DNA of 64,000 nt from an uncultured bacterium (GCA_938014335.1 CALLRP010000008.1:1-64000), one strand, 5' to 3'. Numbered from the stretch's first letter, positions 10,001-19,161 are shown. A program made the numbers and translations. The notes: generated by a model from the sequence alone, not told the origin.

Positions 10001-12467
10001 ATTGAGCTAACCCGGGAATATCGTGGGGAACCGCATTATATTCCGATAGATTGCATATTTCATCATCATCTGCGTCTCCTGTGGCACCTAACACAACGGA
10101 TGCACTGGTATTGAAATCAGCCACATTTACATCAATACGGTCCTCGGGGTTCAAATAGGTATTAGCACTATCAAATATGGCTTTAACGGCTGCAAGGCTT
10201 GACGGTTCTCCCAATGTCAGCAATCCCGTAAGTGCTTTTTCCACCTTCCCCAAATCTACGACAAGCCCTATTCCTTGCTCTATGGGCAAATTCCAATATT
10301 TCTTCGACAACCCATTCCATAACCGATTAAGATAAACTTTGATAGCATTTTTGTTATGGATATATGCATTCGCGACTATATCATAATGGAGCGTTGTTTG
10401 GCAGGCCAGAATTAAATCTTCCAGCAAAGCCTGTGCATAGTCAATGATGCCGTTCTTATCTAAATCTGTTGTATAAGGGTCTTTGCATACGAGGCATATC
10501 GGGTCTGCAAGTGGAATATTAATTCGCAATTCGTATAGATATTTCAAAGACGATGCGAACTCTGACTTAATTCCTTCCGGGCATTTGGGTGTTAAGACAG
10601 CGATAATATAATTTTCGCGAATGGCGAAAGGCAAGCCTGCATTCATGACCTCACGATACTCGTGTCGATTGGAAAGCCCATCGATATCGATATCGGTATC
10701 AGGGCTAAAGGGCTCAATCCATGCTCCGAAGCGGTTTATAACAAACGGAATGTAGGGTTTGGTAAGAACCGCACTTAAACCATTTTTAACTGTGGAGCAC
10801 ATGGAGGAATCCAGTAGCAGTAATGAAGTTACAAGGTGCTCCACCGGCTGAAGCAAGCTGGCATACGACGGTTCTGAACGGATAGCCCGCAATGTTGTGT
10901 TATAAGCCTGGAATAGTTCTGCATGGAGTGGATGAGCCGGGTTGCAATAAATTTCTGCCAGAGGTCCCACTTCCCATGCATCGACCATACCATTATTATC
11001 GATATCTCCGAATTCCCAAAATGTACCTAAGTAAGGGTATAGGGCTCTTCCTTGCTCATCTAATACCGGCAAGAGTGGACAATTACTCGGGACATCGCCT
11101 CCACCGCCTTCCCCTGTCCCTATCACATAATAATCCCCATAGATAAAGGACCCGTCTGCCATGCCGGCTAATGGGTTCCATACGGCATCGTATATAGTAT
11201 CGTTATCGATTAGATCGATACTCAGTGACCCATTGCCAGTGGGAGTAGATACATACACCGTGTAAACATTGTTCCCTCCTTCAACACTTAAAATTTGTGC
11301 TCCTTGCACATTTCCCCGTACATCCAGACGGAAATCATTCACATCTACGCCTCGCACTGGCTCTGAGAATTCCACACGAAAAGCAACCGTATCTCCTGTG
11401 GGTGGATTATCGGAGGCTAATCGGATGGCATCTACAAATGGTGGGTCGGAATCTTTTAGCCATGCACCATAAACCTGCGCCACCGCATTTTCCATCAAAT
11501 ACACATACCCTGTCGCATTTAGATGTATCGGGTCCAATTCATTTTTATTATTAGCACCCATTGCCTGACGCGGACTGAACAAATCACGATACCCACCGGG
11601 AAAATTTCCATATCCTTCATTCGGTCCCTGAGGTAGAACAGAATAATTTTGTCCTATTCCCAAACTGGGAATTCCCATCCGAGCCTGCATCGTTCCGAAG
11701 CTATGAATATATGCCACACGGTCCATGCTTAAAGCAAGGTCTTTTTTACGTCTCTCTAATTCAATAAAAACATCGTTAAGGTGTCTCTGATATTCTCCAA
11801 TCTGCTGAATCGTCGTCCAGCCCAACCATGGATATTGCGAATTAAACACAATAACCGGCACTTCCCATAACCATAACGCCACCTGTGTGGGTTGTTCCAC
11901 TCCTGCTACATAGATAGTAACATCAAAAGGATTATAAGGATTCGTATAAGTCCCCCATTTATAACCTTCCGATATATTCAAATAATCATATCCGCAGATA
12001 GCAACACGAATATTCGCTCTGACATTAAGACAATGCTGAATGACATTCCTCAAATGTTGAATAGCTGTGTCAATAATAGCATTTGTTTGCTCCCACGAAT
12101 GATAATACTTCCAGTTCATATTAATATCATTTCCACATAAACTAATATGAACAATATCAATAGTAGGATATTCATTCAACTTCTGCGTAATTTCCGCTTT
12201 CAAGTTATCACTATCCCAATCCCCTGCAGTAGCCCCATGCAATGCAATATCTCCAATCTCTATATACCTTCCTCCTAACTGTTGAACCATTTCCGGACGG
12301 AGTAAAACCGAACGCAACGCCGGCGGATTCTGCAATGCCCACGGATAATATGTCCAACTATCACCTACATACAAAATCCGCGGAATATCCGAAAAAACTG
12401 GGAAAGAAAGAATAAATACCACTACTACCATTATAAGACCCATTTTTCTTTCACAAACACACTTCAT
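7074..12467 (-). CDS. giant secreted SGNH-hydrolase-like protein with five helical Ca-loop modules, P-domain and dockerin-like repeats
   Basis: This 1797-residue protein starts with ATG after AGGAG and a signal peptide (core LIMVVVVFIL). Residues ~30-340 are an SGNH/GDSL esterase-like domain: GDS 35-37 with Ser37, GND 112-114, and DPIH 312-315 with Asp312 and His315. Residues ~343-450 are Ig-like. Five copies of an ~145-residue helical module follow (about 463-607, 657-813, 853-995, 1052-1210, 1306-1455). Each ends in an acidic loop of the form DxDxDGxxNxxEY, for example 589-604, 1193-1207 and 1439-1452. Glu-Gly-rich spacers occupy ~1239-1280 and ~1485-1536. Residues ~1540-1680 match a proprotein-convertase P-domain. 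Two dockerin-like repeats end the protein (1696-1735, 1747-1790). I infer a surface-anchored or complex-bound esterase; its substrate, possibly acetylated glycan, is unknown. Confidence 0.8.
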   Translation of the reverse strand: MKCVCERKMGLIMVVVVFILSFPVFSDIPRILYVGDSWTYYPWALQNPPALRSVLLRPEMVQQLGGRYIEIGDIALHGATAGDWDSDNLKAEITQKLNEYPTIDIVHISLCGNDINMNWKYYHSWEQTNAIIDTAIQHLRNVIQHCLNVRANIRVAICGYDYLNISEGYKWGTYTNPYNPFDVTIYVAGVEQPTQVALWLWEVPVIVFNSQYPWLGWTTIQQIGEYQRHLNDVFIELERRKKDLALSMDRVAYIHSFGTMQARMGIPSLGIGQNYSVLPQGPNEGYGNFPGGYRDLFSPRQAMGANNKNELDPIHLNATGYVYLMENAVAQVYGAWLKDSDPPFVDAIRLASDNPPTGDTVAFRVEFSEPVRGVDVNDFRLDVRGNVQGAQILSVEGGNNVYTVYVSTPTGNGSLSIDLIDNDTIYDAVWNPLAGMADGSFIYGDYYVIGTGEGGGGDVPSNCPLLPVLDEQGRALYPYLGTFWEFGDIDNNGMVDAWEVGPLAEIYCNPAHPLHAELFQAYNTTLRAIRSEPSYASLLQPVEHLVTSLLLLDSSMCSTVKNGLSAVLTKPYIPFVINRFGAWIEPFSPDTDIDIDGLSNRHEYREVMNAGLPFAIRENYIIAVLTPKCPEGIKSEFASSLKYLYELRINIPLADPICLVCKDPYTTDLDKNGIIDYAQALLEDLILACQTTLHYDIVANAYIHNKNAIKVYLNRLWNGLSKKYWNLPIEQGIGLVVDLGKVEKALTGLLTLGEPSSLAAVKAIFDSANTYLNPEDRIDVNVADFNTSASVVLGATGDADDDEICNLSEYNAVPHDIPGLAQFVANALNPAVRNNGGGCDGPESNNGEEPTQCPVLSILDVEGQALYSIFPGLGSWSDGDWDDNGMKDSWEIALLADVLCDYAYFLNYPARQKYTGNLYRLRNDAQYSIIRDYEHVLSALMTVSQSLADRITKDLGLSGYYYSFKTPPVTGEESCGPGGDPDNDELSNKTEYNYVVNKGGSRTDYVYQAKTPMGGVHVDRCPGLCEPEQPLCNSVDFDALMKTLQKRIRDLGFESQLGGYSFDPGSTDINGGYDEQALVIYPNGILDSDEFALINYYMTHGTLGSLAQQVCNGWNHNVARMYNDLGGATGLINTLAPELHKVLAGYMLLGDDNSVAVPVKAMTTAATAQGIDLGVRIPNLSDYVRLPQILAYNADPDGDGYTNIEEYQCFRMRSRCCYLLGATKSDWYPSPGQCIELEFEGIEEGIVEGEGTIEGFIEGVAEGSIEEGSIEGEGTPTEGEPINPCAIEPCSLLCENTEPISSGFEDALVAIYQNPLVNQAPDTADLDSNGIIDKYHARLLDKVLEQPSLPIYCCVRSAYEKNLTLTEEWADQVQAVQPALFILIPRNIAVRAVAGLMTLGEEATIQIITAQLESSPVPVPVPDIDAFDRSCERFLAYYGDADLDGVCNVGEYHAVDINEEGADMFIANALNPEIVNDGGNCPPCIEGEGTVEGPQEGNIEGEEEGTLEGIAEGTTEGEGTSEAEGVVEGLIEEGEIECIQYKAVDVPLPIFDAEKTTSHIYVDKNFIIENIKVGISLNHESLGQLTLWLESPRGDRIYLASRVGGSNNGAFDRVIFSDTATISIGEATLPYNGEYKPFQSLSSLIGKNGMGTWKLVVFDWVSGKTGRLNEWRIVFNNSCEFQWDSINNNDTRIWHSADTNRDWKIQLTELLRVIQLFNSGGFHVEEGTEDGYAPGPNGLKEGLHHHSDYNPQNWIIELVELLRLIQLFNYADGYSQMPNSEDGFAPGNNGFRPNPTE

Positions 12468-12667
12468 TTACGAACTCCTTTCTAAACAATAATCCTCTCC
12501 ATCCCCTTTTCAATTTAATAAAATTATAACACAATTTTGGATGCGTATCTATCTAAATGTATAAAAATCTACCTGTGTTTATTCACATTCTTATTTCTTT
12601 TCCCGAAAATGAAAATTATCAAACCGATATAACGTTTCGTGATTTTCATCAATTCCTATGCCTTTAT

Positions 12668-12693
12668 CGGATGATAGGGGCAAGTATCATTCG
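12668..12693. repeat. 9-bp-stem hairpin
   Basis: CGGATGATA (12668-12676) pairs with TATCATTCG (12685-12693) across an 8-base loop, with one G-T wobble. No T-run follows on either strand, so it is not a standard intrinsic terminator. It may be a REP-like palindrome or a structured mRNA end. Confidence 0.5.
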
Positions 12694-12763
12694 GGATGTA
12701 TTCTAATGGTGTCAGGTTCCAAACCCGCGTTTTTTCTTTTCTGTTGGTGAGACACTGGCGCTA

Positions 12764-12795
12764 CTTAACCACAGGTAGATATGTCCGTGGTTAAG
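12764..12795. repeat. perfect 9-bp inverted repeat
   Basis: CTTAACCAC (12764-12772) is perfectly complementary to GTGGTTAAG (12787-12795), with a 14-base loop. It lies about 55 bases past the stop of the minus-strand InlB/PASTA gene, so it may stabilise or end that transcript, although no T-tract follows immediately. Confidence 0.5.
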
Positions 12796-12850
12796 GGGGT
12801 ATGGATATCTATTCGATGAATGAAGAGGAAAATATAGAAAAATATTTAAG

Positions 12851-15136
12851 TTATCCTGGGCAGTAGCCGTCTTCACCTTGAAGACAAGGATAATAGGAGC
12901 CTATATTAAAGAATTGTATAATGCGAAGTAGTTCAAGTAAATTTATAACCCAATCTTGTTCGTTATAATCAGAAGCGTGCGGTAAACACGTTTTATCGCC
13001 TTCGGCTCCTGGTGCATAGCCATCTTCTGTCCCACCTTCGCAATGGTATCCGCCACTGTTAAAGAATTGTATTACCCGAAGGAGTTCCCCAAGGTCTATT
13101 TTCCAGTCGCCATTTTGGTCTGCACTATGCGTGTAAAATTCTCCTTCAATATAACCTTCTATTATACCTTCTCCTGTTCCTTCTCCTTCTTGCATACCCT
13201 CATTTACACCTTCAGGTATTCCTTCAAAGGAGCCTTCTTGTATTCCTTCGAGAATACCTTCTCCTTCTTGCGTACCTTCAGGAGTTCCTTCAGAACAGGG
13301 TCCTGTAGATACTACGAAGTCTACTGCGGTCCCGGGGGAGACTTGTTCCCCTGCGTATGGGGTCTGACGGATTACAATCCCGGCTCGGATACTGGGATGA
13401 CATTGCTGAGAAACTTCACCGACGACTAAACCTGCTGTGGTAAGGATATTTTCTGCTGTGGATTGTCTATAAGACACAATATTAGGGACGGTAACTAAGC
13501 AGGGGCCGTTGGATATCGCAAAGTTTATAGCACTTCCTGGTGCAACCTGTTGTCCTGCTTGGGGGAATTGATTTATTACTCTATTAGCGGGGATAGTATC
13601 ATCACATTGTTCTTCCACGATACCTACAATTAAGCCGTCTGCTAATATCATATTCTCTGCTTCGGAACGGGTACGCCAGAGGATATTCGGCACTGGTACC
13701 GGGCAGGGACCTGATGAAACCACAATGTCAACTTTGCTACCGGGATACACTTGTTCTCCGGCGTTCGGAGTTTGGCTTACAACTCTGCCTGTAGGGATTT
13801 CATTATTACACTGTTCGGTTATATTTCCTAATATCAATTGAACGGATGCTAATGAAGTTTCTGCCTCTACTGTAGTCATACTGACCAAATTCGGCACAGA
13901 CACAGGACATGGACCTGAAGATAATGTAAGTGAGACAGAACTTCCTATTTCCACGGTTGTTCCTGCCGGTGGGTCCTGAGCAAGAACATAACCAGAGGGA
14001 TATTGGTTACTACAGGTCTCTGCTACCTCGCCTACAGTTAACCATGCATTGGTAATTGCAGAATTTGCGTTTGACTGTGGCATTCCCATTACATCGGGGA
14101 CATGTGTCTGATTGATAAAGATGCATTTTATATATCGCTCTCTATCCATGGAAAAGGAACATCGTGGGTAAGTAGGTGAGGTATCTCCGAAATTGCCTTC
14201 CCAACGAAGAAATTTCCATCCTGTTGAAGTTTCTATTCGTTCGCAACGGATATAGGTCCATTCAAGATAAGTAAACTCATTAATTCCGGGGTTTAATACG
14301 ATAGGTTCATTAAATCCTTCTTGAATTGTGACTTTTCCTTCTCCGATGATTTCCATGGTAAGTTTATAATAAGGTTTCTGGATAAACACAGCGGTTATGG
14401 TTCGATTCCGGTTCATGAGAAGATTAAACAAAATAGAACTCTGGGGGTCGTTTTCATCAATATCCCCTATCCAGTGGTCAAATCGCCATAAAGGGTCTGT
14501 AGAGTAAGTGGTTATGTTAATACTTACATCGTTTGAATAGCGATGAGGATTGCCCGCAGGACCCGGAATGGTTCCTCCATTGCCTACAACATAAATATTC
14601 AGGATATTTCCGGTGTTTGTAAATCGTGCGTCGATATTTTTATTGGAATTCATATAGACTTGAATGAATTCATCTGTACCGGATACATCTCCACTCCATC
14701 CCCCAAAAAAGACATCGGGAGCAGTCGCGACACTAATGCCTATAGTCTGCCCATCTAAAAACCCGTAAACCCCTGGACTGGGGAATGTCGTTCCTGTAGC
14801 ATTTCCACTATGAGTTAGGGTTAACCGCCATTGTGCCGGAGAAAATACCGCAGTTACTGTTTTAGGTCCGTTCATGTACACTTGAGTGTATAAATCTGTT
14901 CCGGATATGCTTCCTTCCCAGTGGTCGAATGCCCAATCCGCATTAGGAGTAGCACTGAGATATACGGTTGTCCCTGAGGAATAATAGTAAGTTCCCGGAC
15001 TCGGTGAAACTGAGCCGTTTCCTACTATATTTATAGTTAGTTGGTATGGAATTTTTTCTTGGGTAGAACCCGTCAGTGATACTATGAAGAAAAAGAGAAA
15101 TATTATCACTACTTTTAAATATGTTCTAATATTCAA
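12851..15136 (-). CDS. secreted protein with InlB-type repeats, four PASTA domains, EG spacer and dockerin-like repeats
   Basis: The 761-residue protein begins at a TTG (15134-15136) after AGGGAA and has a hydrophobic signal segment (VVIIFLFFFIVSLTG). Four divergent InlB B-repeats follow (about 31-99, 102-173, 177-252, 256-341), each with the pattern 'FDHWEG...AVF'. Residues 346-614 form four PASTA domains (346-409, 412-477, 481-546, 549-614). Each has paired cysteines in the 'QCxxxIPxG' loop and the terminal 'SSGPC', suggesting disulfides. A Glu-Gly spacer (~616-667) leads to two dockerin-like repeats (670-710 and 720-760). There is no enzyme domain, so an adhesive or structural surface role is likely; PASTA domains may bind peptidoglycan. 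It is divergent from the glycosidase at 15236, sharing a 99-bp promoter region. Confidence 0.8.
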   Translation of the reverse strand: MNIRTYLKVVIIFLFFFIVSLTGSTQEKIPYQLTINIVGNGSVSPSPGTYYYSSGTTVYLSATPNADWAFDHWEGSISGTDLYTQVYMNGPKTVTAVFSPAQWRLTLTHSGNATGTTFPSPGVYGFLDGQTIGISVATAPDVFFGGWSGDVSGTDEFIQVYMNSNKNIDARFTNTGNILNIYVVGNGGTIPGPAGNPHRYSNDVSINITTYSTDPLWRFDHWIGDIDENDPQSSILFNLLMNRNRTITAVFIQKPYYKLTMEIIGEGKVTIQEGFNEPIVLNPGINEFTYLEWTYIRCERIETSTGWKFLRWEGNFGDTSPTYPRCSFSMDRERYIKCIFINQTHVPDVMGMPQSNANSAITNAWLTVGEVAETCSNQYPSGYVLAQDPPAGTTVEIGSSVSLTLSSGPCPVSVPNLVSMTTVEAETSLASVQLILGNITEQCNNEIPTGRVVSQTPNAGEQVYPGSKVDIVVSSGPCPVPVPNILWRTRSEAENMILADGLIVGIVEEQCDDTIPANRVINQFPQAGQQVAPGSAINFAISNGPCLVTVPNIVSYRQSTAENILTTAGLVVGEVSQQCHPSIRAGIVIRQTPYAGEQVSPGTAVDFVVSTGPCSEGTPEGTQEGEGILEGIQEGSFEGIPEGVNEGMQEGEGTGEGIIEGYIEGEFYTHSADQNGDWKIDLGELLRVIQFFNSGGYHCEGGTEDGYAPGAEGDKTCLPHASDYNEQDWVINLLELLRIIQFFNIGSYYPCLQGEDGYCPG

Positions 15137-15235
15137 TTTAATGTTCCCTATTCTATATTTCTCAATTCTTTTTTTTTAAATCACTAAAACAATTATACTA
15201 CTTTTTTTTACAAATTATAAAAAGGGATAAATATT

Positions 15236-18200
15236 ATGAAAATATTTTCTCAATTTGCATTATTATTAATTACAATTATTGGCATTTTTACTTCCGCGTT
15301 AGTGACCGCACAAAACATAGAAACTTCATCGAAAGTTCTTATATTGGAGACGGAAAACAATTCAAGTTGGGAGTCCGTTTCAGACAAGGTAGCAGGCATT
15401 TTTAAGAATAAGTTTTATGATACAAAGAGCATGCAAATAGAGGAATTTCTTTCTACTCCAGATGTTTTAAATGAAGTGGACTTACTTATCGTTATACCGG
15501 GTTTTTCTTTACCTGCGATAACCGCTCCCCCTATTGTGGAGTTTTTAAAGTGGGGGGGAGATATTATAGCGTTTGGGGCTCCTTTGTGGAATAATGACCT
15601 TATCTGGGATGGTAGTCATTGTAGTAAACCTGTTGAATTTGTTCGGGAACATTTTTCAACATTAGCCCCTCATTTATTTCCTTTAGACGAAAAAAACACA
15701 AAACAATGGCAGAGGGAGAGTAATAATTTCCAGACACCCGCTCTTTTCGAACATCAAATAATAACCGACATTATTCCTGGTATATCTCTTCATGGATTTC
15801 ACGCATCTATAATTGATATGAAAGGTTGGGATATTTTTGCAACCCCTTCGATAGAGAGACCCTTTCCTGATAATCATGAAATAACTGTTTTCTTTGCTAA
15901 GGGGACTAAAACGACAGACTATCTGACCATAGAATGGCGAGAGAAAGATGGTTCTCGATGGATTACTTCGATTCCGTTAAGTCCGGAATGGCAGTTCTAT
16001 GTCCTTACACCGGATAAGTTCAAATTATGGGAATCCCCTTCTCGTGTGGGCACAGCATTTAATCCACAAAATGCGGTTAAAGTGTGTATTGGGGTAACTA
16101 TGAGTCATTCACCCATTGGAGGGGGTAAACATGAATTCTGGTTTGCTGGATTAGGCACGGCTCCTATTACAGAACAACATCAATTATTCCTGCAAACCAC
16201 CGATTTGCCTAAATTAGAATTGTTTTATCCTGAATATAAATTTTACACCTCAAATGATGTTCAATCTGTTTCCACAGGGGAAGAATTGGCATTGGAGCAA
16301 CGGATTCTTTCTGTACCGAAACAATTTTTATTAATTCATCCTCGACCTCGCGGAGGAGGTTTTAATAAAGGCCGTTCCTGGCGTTGGATACCTCTTATAC
16401 ATGCATGGGGGGAGGGGAATGATTATCGTGGAGCTATGTCTGCAATGATGATATACAATAATGACCCTTATAAATACTCTGTCCAAACTTGTTTTGCAGT
16501 TCAGTCCCCGGAATGGTATCTCAGTGAAATATTTATTTCCTTTTTTTCAGAATGGGTAGGAAAGATAAAAGAGGGTGTTTTTCTCATCGATGGAGGGGGG
16601 GCTTACTATACAGTTTTCCCAAATCAAGATTTGTTACTGGGAGCAACTGTCTTAACCACACATAATAGGAATTTTTCAAACGCAAGTATTCAATTATCAT
16701 TAAAAAATGAAAAGGGCATGGTCTTATGGGAAAAGAATACGCCTATTGAACTCAATTCACAGCAGATATTTCGTGCCGAAGAATCCATTCCTTATCCTCC
16801 CAAAGCCAAAGACAGTATTCAGGTGGAATGCCATTTAATTATTAATGGAGAAAAAAAGGATTATGTATATCACGAGTTAAATCGATGGAAACCCCGAATA
16901 AAAAAGGAATACATTACTATTCAAAATGGGGACTTTATTTATCATGGGAAACGCTGGTGCCCTCATGGCGTTAATTATATGCCTTCTTCCGGTATCGGAG
17001 TAGAATGGTGGCGTTATTTTGAATATTGGATGAGTGCACAAGCATACGACCCGTGGATTATCCAGAGGGATTTGGAACGAATTGCAAGAATGGGGATGAA
17101 TTCCATTAGCGTATTTCAGTATCACGATGTATTAAAAGACCAGAACCTATTAGACCTGTTATATCGTGCAGACCAACTGGGTCTAAAAGTAAATCTTTCA
17201 TTACGACCCGGCACGCCCTTCGATTTTGAATGGGAGAAAATGAAAGAACTAATAGAATATTATCGTCTTCCGGAGCATGATGAAGTGTTTGCTTATGACC
17301 TGGCGTGGGAACCGATGTTTCCTGGACATGAGGGACGGAAACGCTGGGATAACGAATGGATAGAATGGGTCATGGAACGATATGGTTCGGTGGAAAATGC
17401 AGAAAAAGATTGGAATTATCTTATTCCGAAGGATGAGAAAGGGAATATTACTAATCCTGATGATGGAATGCTAACCCGAGATGGAGAATGGCGGGTTATG
17501 GTGTGTGCTTACCGCCGATTTCTCGATACATTACTGTATAAGTATTACCATCGGGCACGAATGCTTATCCGCTCGGTTGACCCTTATCATGCCGTTAGTT
17601 TTCGCATGACAGAAGGGTCAAACCCCACAAATAATAGTGCAAATCCACTCCCGTATGATTGGTATTACCTCTCTCATGCTGTCGATATATTAGAACCCGA
17701 AGCCTACGGAAGAATTGGCAATTGGGAAATGGTCAAGCCGGGCTGGTTTCAGGTCAAATACGGAACATTTTGCAACCCCAACATTCCTTTATTCTGGGCG
17801 GAGATAGGATATAATGTTTATCGGAATAATAAAGAGCAGTCCGAACGAGCATTAAAATTCCAGGCAACCTATTTCGCAGATTTTTATCGTATGTTATCTC
17901 AAAGTGAGTCGGACGGTGTATATTTCTGGTGGTATCCCGGTGGGTATCGTGTAAACGAAAAGAGTGATTATGGAATCATTAATCCTGACGGAACTTATCG
18001 TCCTGCTACACATGTAATTAAGAAACATAAAAATGTCTTCAAAAAACAAAAAATTTGCCCTGCAGATTGTAAAATTTTAATTGACCGAGATAAAACCGCT
18101 ATGGGGGTTGCAGGTATCTATAATAATGTAAAAAATACTTTCTGGCAATTAATAGATGAAGGTAAAAAACCGGAATTGATAAGTGAAGGGACAGGCACAA

Positions 18201-18640
18201 ATTCTCACAATTGTCCACTCATAGCAGTTGGGAATGTCCCTTATAATGGAAGTAATCCATTAAAGTATTTAGATGCCTATTTTGATTGTATTGCCTGTGT
18301 GAATGGAAAAGAGGAAAGGGTAATTCAAAAAGGTGATATTATTGAACTGACCAAGGAAATGGATATAATAAAATTGAGGGTAATATGCACCAATTTAGGG
18401 GAGGCGGAATGGCTTGCTGGAGAACTACAGAATCCCTCAGAGGGGGATGTGTATTTAGTTGTTTATTCTGGACAAGAACAAAAAATTCCACTTAAAGAAT
18501 CATTACAACGAGGGGAAACTACAGAATTTTGTTTTGATATTCCTATAAAGGATGAAACTACTGTGGAATTGATTATGGAAAGTTATCAGCGCGCCCGTTT
18601 TGGCCCTAAATATTCCTTCAAATTTATCCAGGAAAAATAA
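15236..18640 (+). CDS. large secreted TIM-barrel glycosidase (GH2/GH5/GH42-like) with N-terminal GATase-like domain
   Basis: A signal peptide (residues 1-25) leads into an N-terminal region (~30-130) with 'VDLLIVIPGF' and 'FLKWGGDIIAFG', like the Rossmann-type fold of ThuA/BPL_N proteins. Residues ~190-310 look like a carbohydrate-binding beta-sandwich. A clan GH-A barrel begins near residue 560 ('GKRWCPHGVNYMP'). Its candidate acid/base is Glu692 in 'YDLAWEPMF' and its candidate nucleophile is Glu856 in 'FWAEIGYNVY'. A beta-rich C-terminal domain (~960-1134) completes the 1134 residues. Export and the paired glutamates support a retaining glycosidase on extracellular polysaccharide. Linkage specificity is not readable, and the large N-terminal region is only loosely assigned. 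Confidence 0.65.
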   Translation: MKIFSQFALLLITIIGIFTSALVTAQNIETSSKVLILETENNSSWESVSDKVAGIFKNKFYDTKSMQIEEFLSTPDVLNEVDLLIVIPGFSLPAITAPPIVEFLKWGGDIIAFGAPLWNNDLIWDGSHCSKPVEFVREHFSTLAPHLFPLDEKNTKQWQRESNNFQTPALFEHQIITDIIPGISLHGFHASIIDMKGWDIFATPSIERPFPDNHEITVFFAKGTKTTDYLTIEWREKDGSRWITSIPLSPEWQFYVLTPDKFKLWESPSRVGTAFNPQNAVKVCIGVTMSHSPIGGGKHEFWFAGLGTAPITEQHQLFLQTTDLPKLELFYPEYKFYTSNDVQSVSTGEELALEQRILSVPKQFLLIHPRPRGGGFNKGRSWRWIPLIHAWGEGNDYRGAMSAMMIYNNDPYKYSVQTCFAVQSPEWYLSEIFISFFSEWVGKIKEGVFLIDGGGAYYTVFPNQDLLLGATVLTTHNRNFSNASIQLSLKNEKGMVLWEKNTPIELNSQQIFRAEESIPYPPKAKDSIQVECHLIINGEKKDYVYHELNRWKPRIKKEYITIQNGDFIYHGKRWCPHGVNYMPSSGIGVEWWRYFEYWMSAQAYDPWIIQRDLERIARMGMNSISVFQYHDVLKDQNLLDLLYRADQLGLKVNLSLRPGTPFDFEWEKMKELIEYYRLPEHDEVFAYDLAWEPMFPGHEGRKRWDNEWIEWVMERYGSVENAEKDWNYLIPKDEKGNITNPDDGMLTRDGEWRVMVCAYRRFLDTLLYKYYHRARMLIRSVDPYHAVSFRMTEGSNPTNNSANPLPYDWYYLSHAVDILEPEAYGRIGNWEMVKPGWFQVKYGTFCNPNIPLFWAEIGYNVYRNNKEQSERALKFQATYFADFYRMLSQSESDGVYFWWYPGGYRVNEKSDYGIINPDGTYRPATHVIKKHKNVFKKQKICPADCKILIDRDKTAMGVAGIYNNVKNTFWQLIDEGKKPELISEGTGTNSHNCPLIAVGNVPYNGSNPLKYLDAYFDCIACVNGKEERVIQKGDIIELTKEMDIIKLRVICTNLGEAEWLAGELQNPSEGDVYLVVYSGQEQKIPLKESLQRGETTEFCFDIPIKDETTVELIMESYQRARFGPKYSFKFIQEK

Positions 18641-18786
18641 ACTGAATCTTGTTTTATAGTTTGAAAAATATGTAGATAGATTAAAAATAAAAAAAAGAGT
18701 TTATAATAACAAAAATGGTTTTAAAAACGAATAAATATTGAAGTAATATATTAGAAGATATGAACCTTAATAAGGAGGGAAATATA

Positions 18787-19149
18787 ATGCCACATTCCTC
18801 AAATCCTGAAGAAAGAAGAAAGTATCCTCGAAGTAAACATGGATTAAAGATTCCCATTGAATCAAAGGGACCGGGAATACTTAATCATGTAGATAATATC
18901 AGTGCCAATGGGGTGCTCTGTCATACGGTCCAGCCAATCCCTCTAATGACACGCATGCAAATCGTAGTGGAACTTCCTAAACCTTCCAAACATCGCATTC
19001 AAGCGGAAGGAATTGTTGTAAGATGTAATAAAGATGAATTAGGAGATGACCATTTCAGAGTGGGTATTGTCTTTACTCGCATTGATGAAAAAGATCAAGA
19101 AAAAATACGGGAGTTTGTAGAACATAATATTTCCAAAAAAGATGATTAG
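18787..19149 (+). CDS. PilZ domain protein
   Basis: I place the start at ATG 18787, because AGGAGGG lies 7 bases upstream (18773-18779); the earlier in-frame ATG at 18760 would put that site inside the gene. The resulting 120 residues form a single PilZ domain. The N-terminal 'RRKYPR' (10-15) is the arginine c-di-GMP motif, and 'DNISANG' (36-42) matches the second (D/N)xSxxG motif. It is likely a cytoplasmic c-di-GMP receptor controlling surface or motility functions. No diguanylate cyclase or phosphodiesterase is in the window. NAD kinase follows 12 bases later, probably in the same transcript. Domain confidence is high; the target is unknown. Confidence 0.85.
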   Translation: MPHSSNPEERRKYPRSKHGLKIPIESKGPGILNHVDNISANGVLCHTVQPIPLMTRMQIVVELPKPSKHRIQAEGIVVRCNKDELGDDHFRVGIVFTRIDEKDQEKIREFVEHNISKKDD

Positions 19150-19161
19150 GTAAAAAAATAT

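Larger units (their letters stand above)
12468..12850. other. 383-bp intergenic region with two hairpins
   Basis: No gene was found between the two giant minus-strand genes. The stretch nearest the upstream gene carries the AGGAG ribosome-binding site of the SGNH-type protein at its left edge. Two imperfect palindromes lie in its right half and are listed separately. The segment from about 12660 to 12810 is visibly more GC-rich than the flanking intergenic DNA. A string resembling a tRNA T-arm (GGTTCCAAACC near 12715) has no acceptor or anticodon stem around it. Confidence 0.5.

Noticed and set aside
12705-12740. tRNA-like T-arm string
   Set aside because: No acceptor, D or anticodon stems can be drawn around GGTTCCAAACC.
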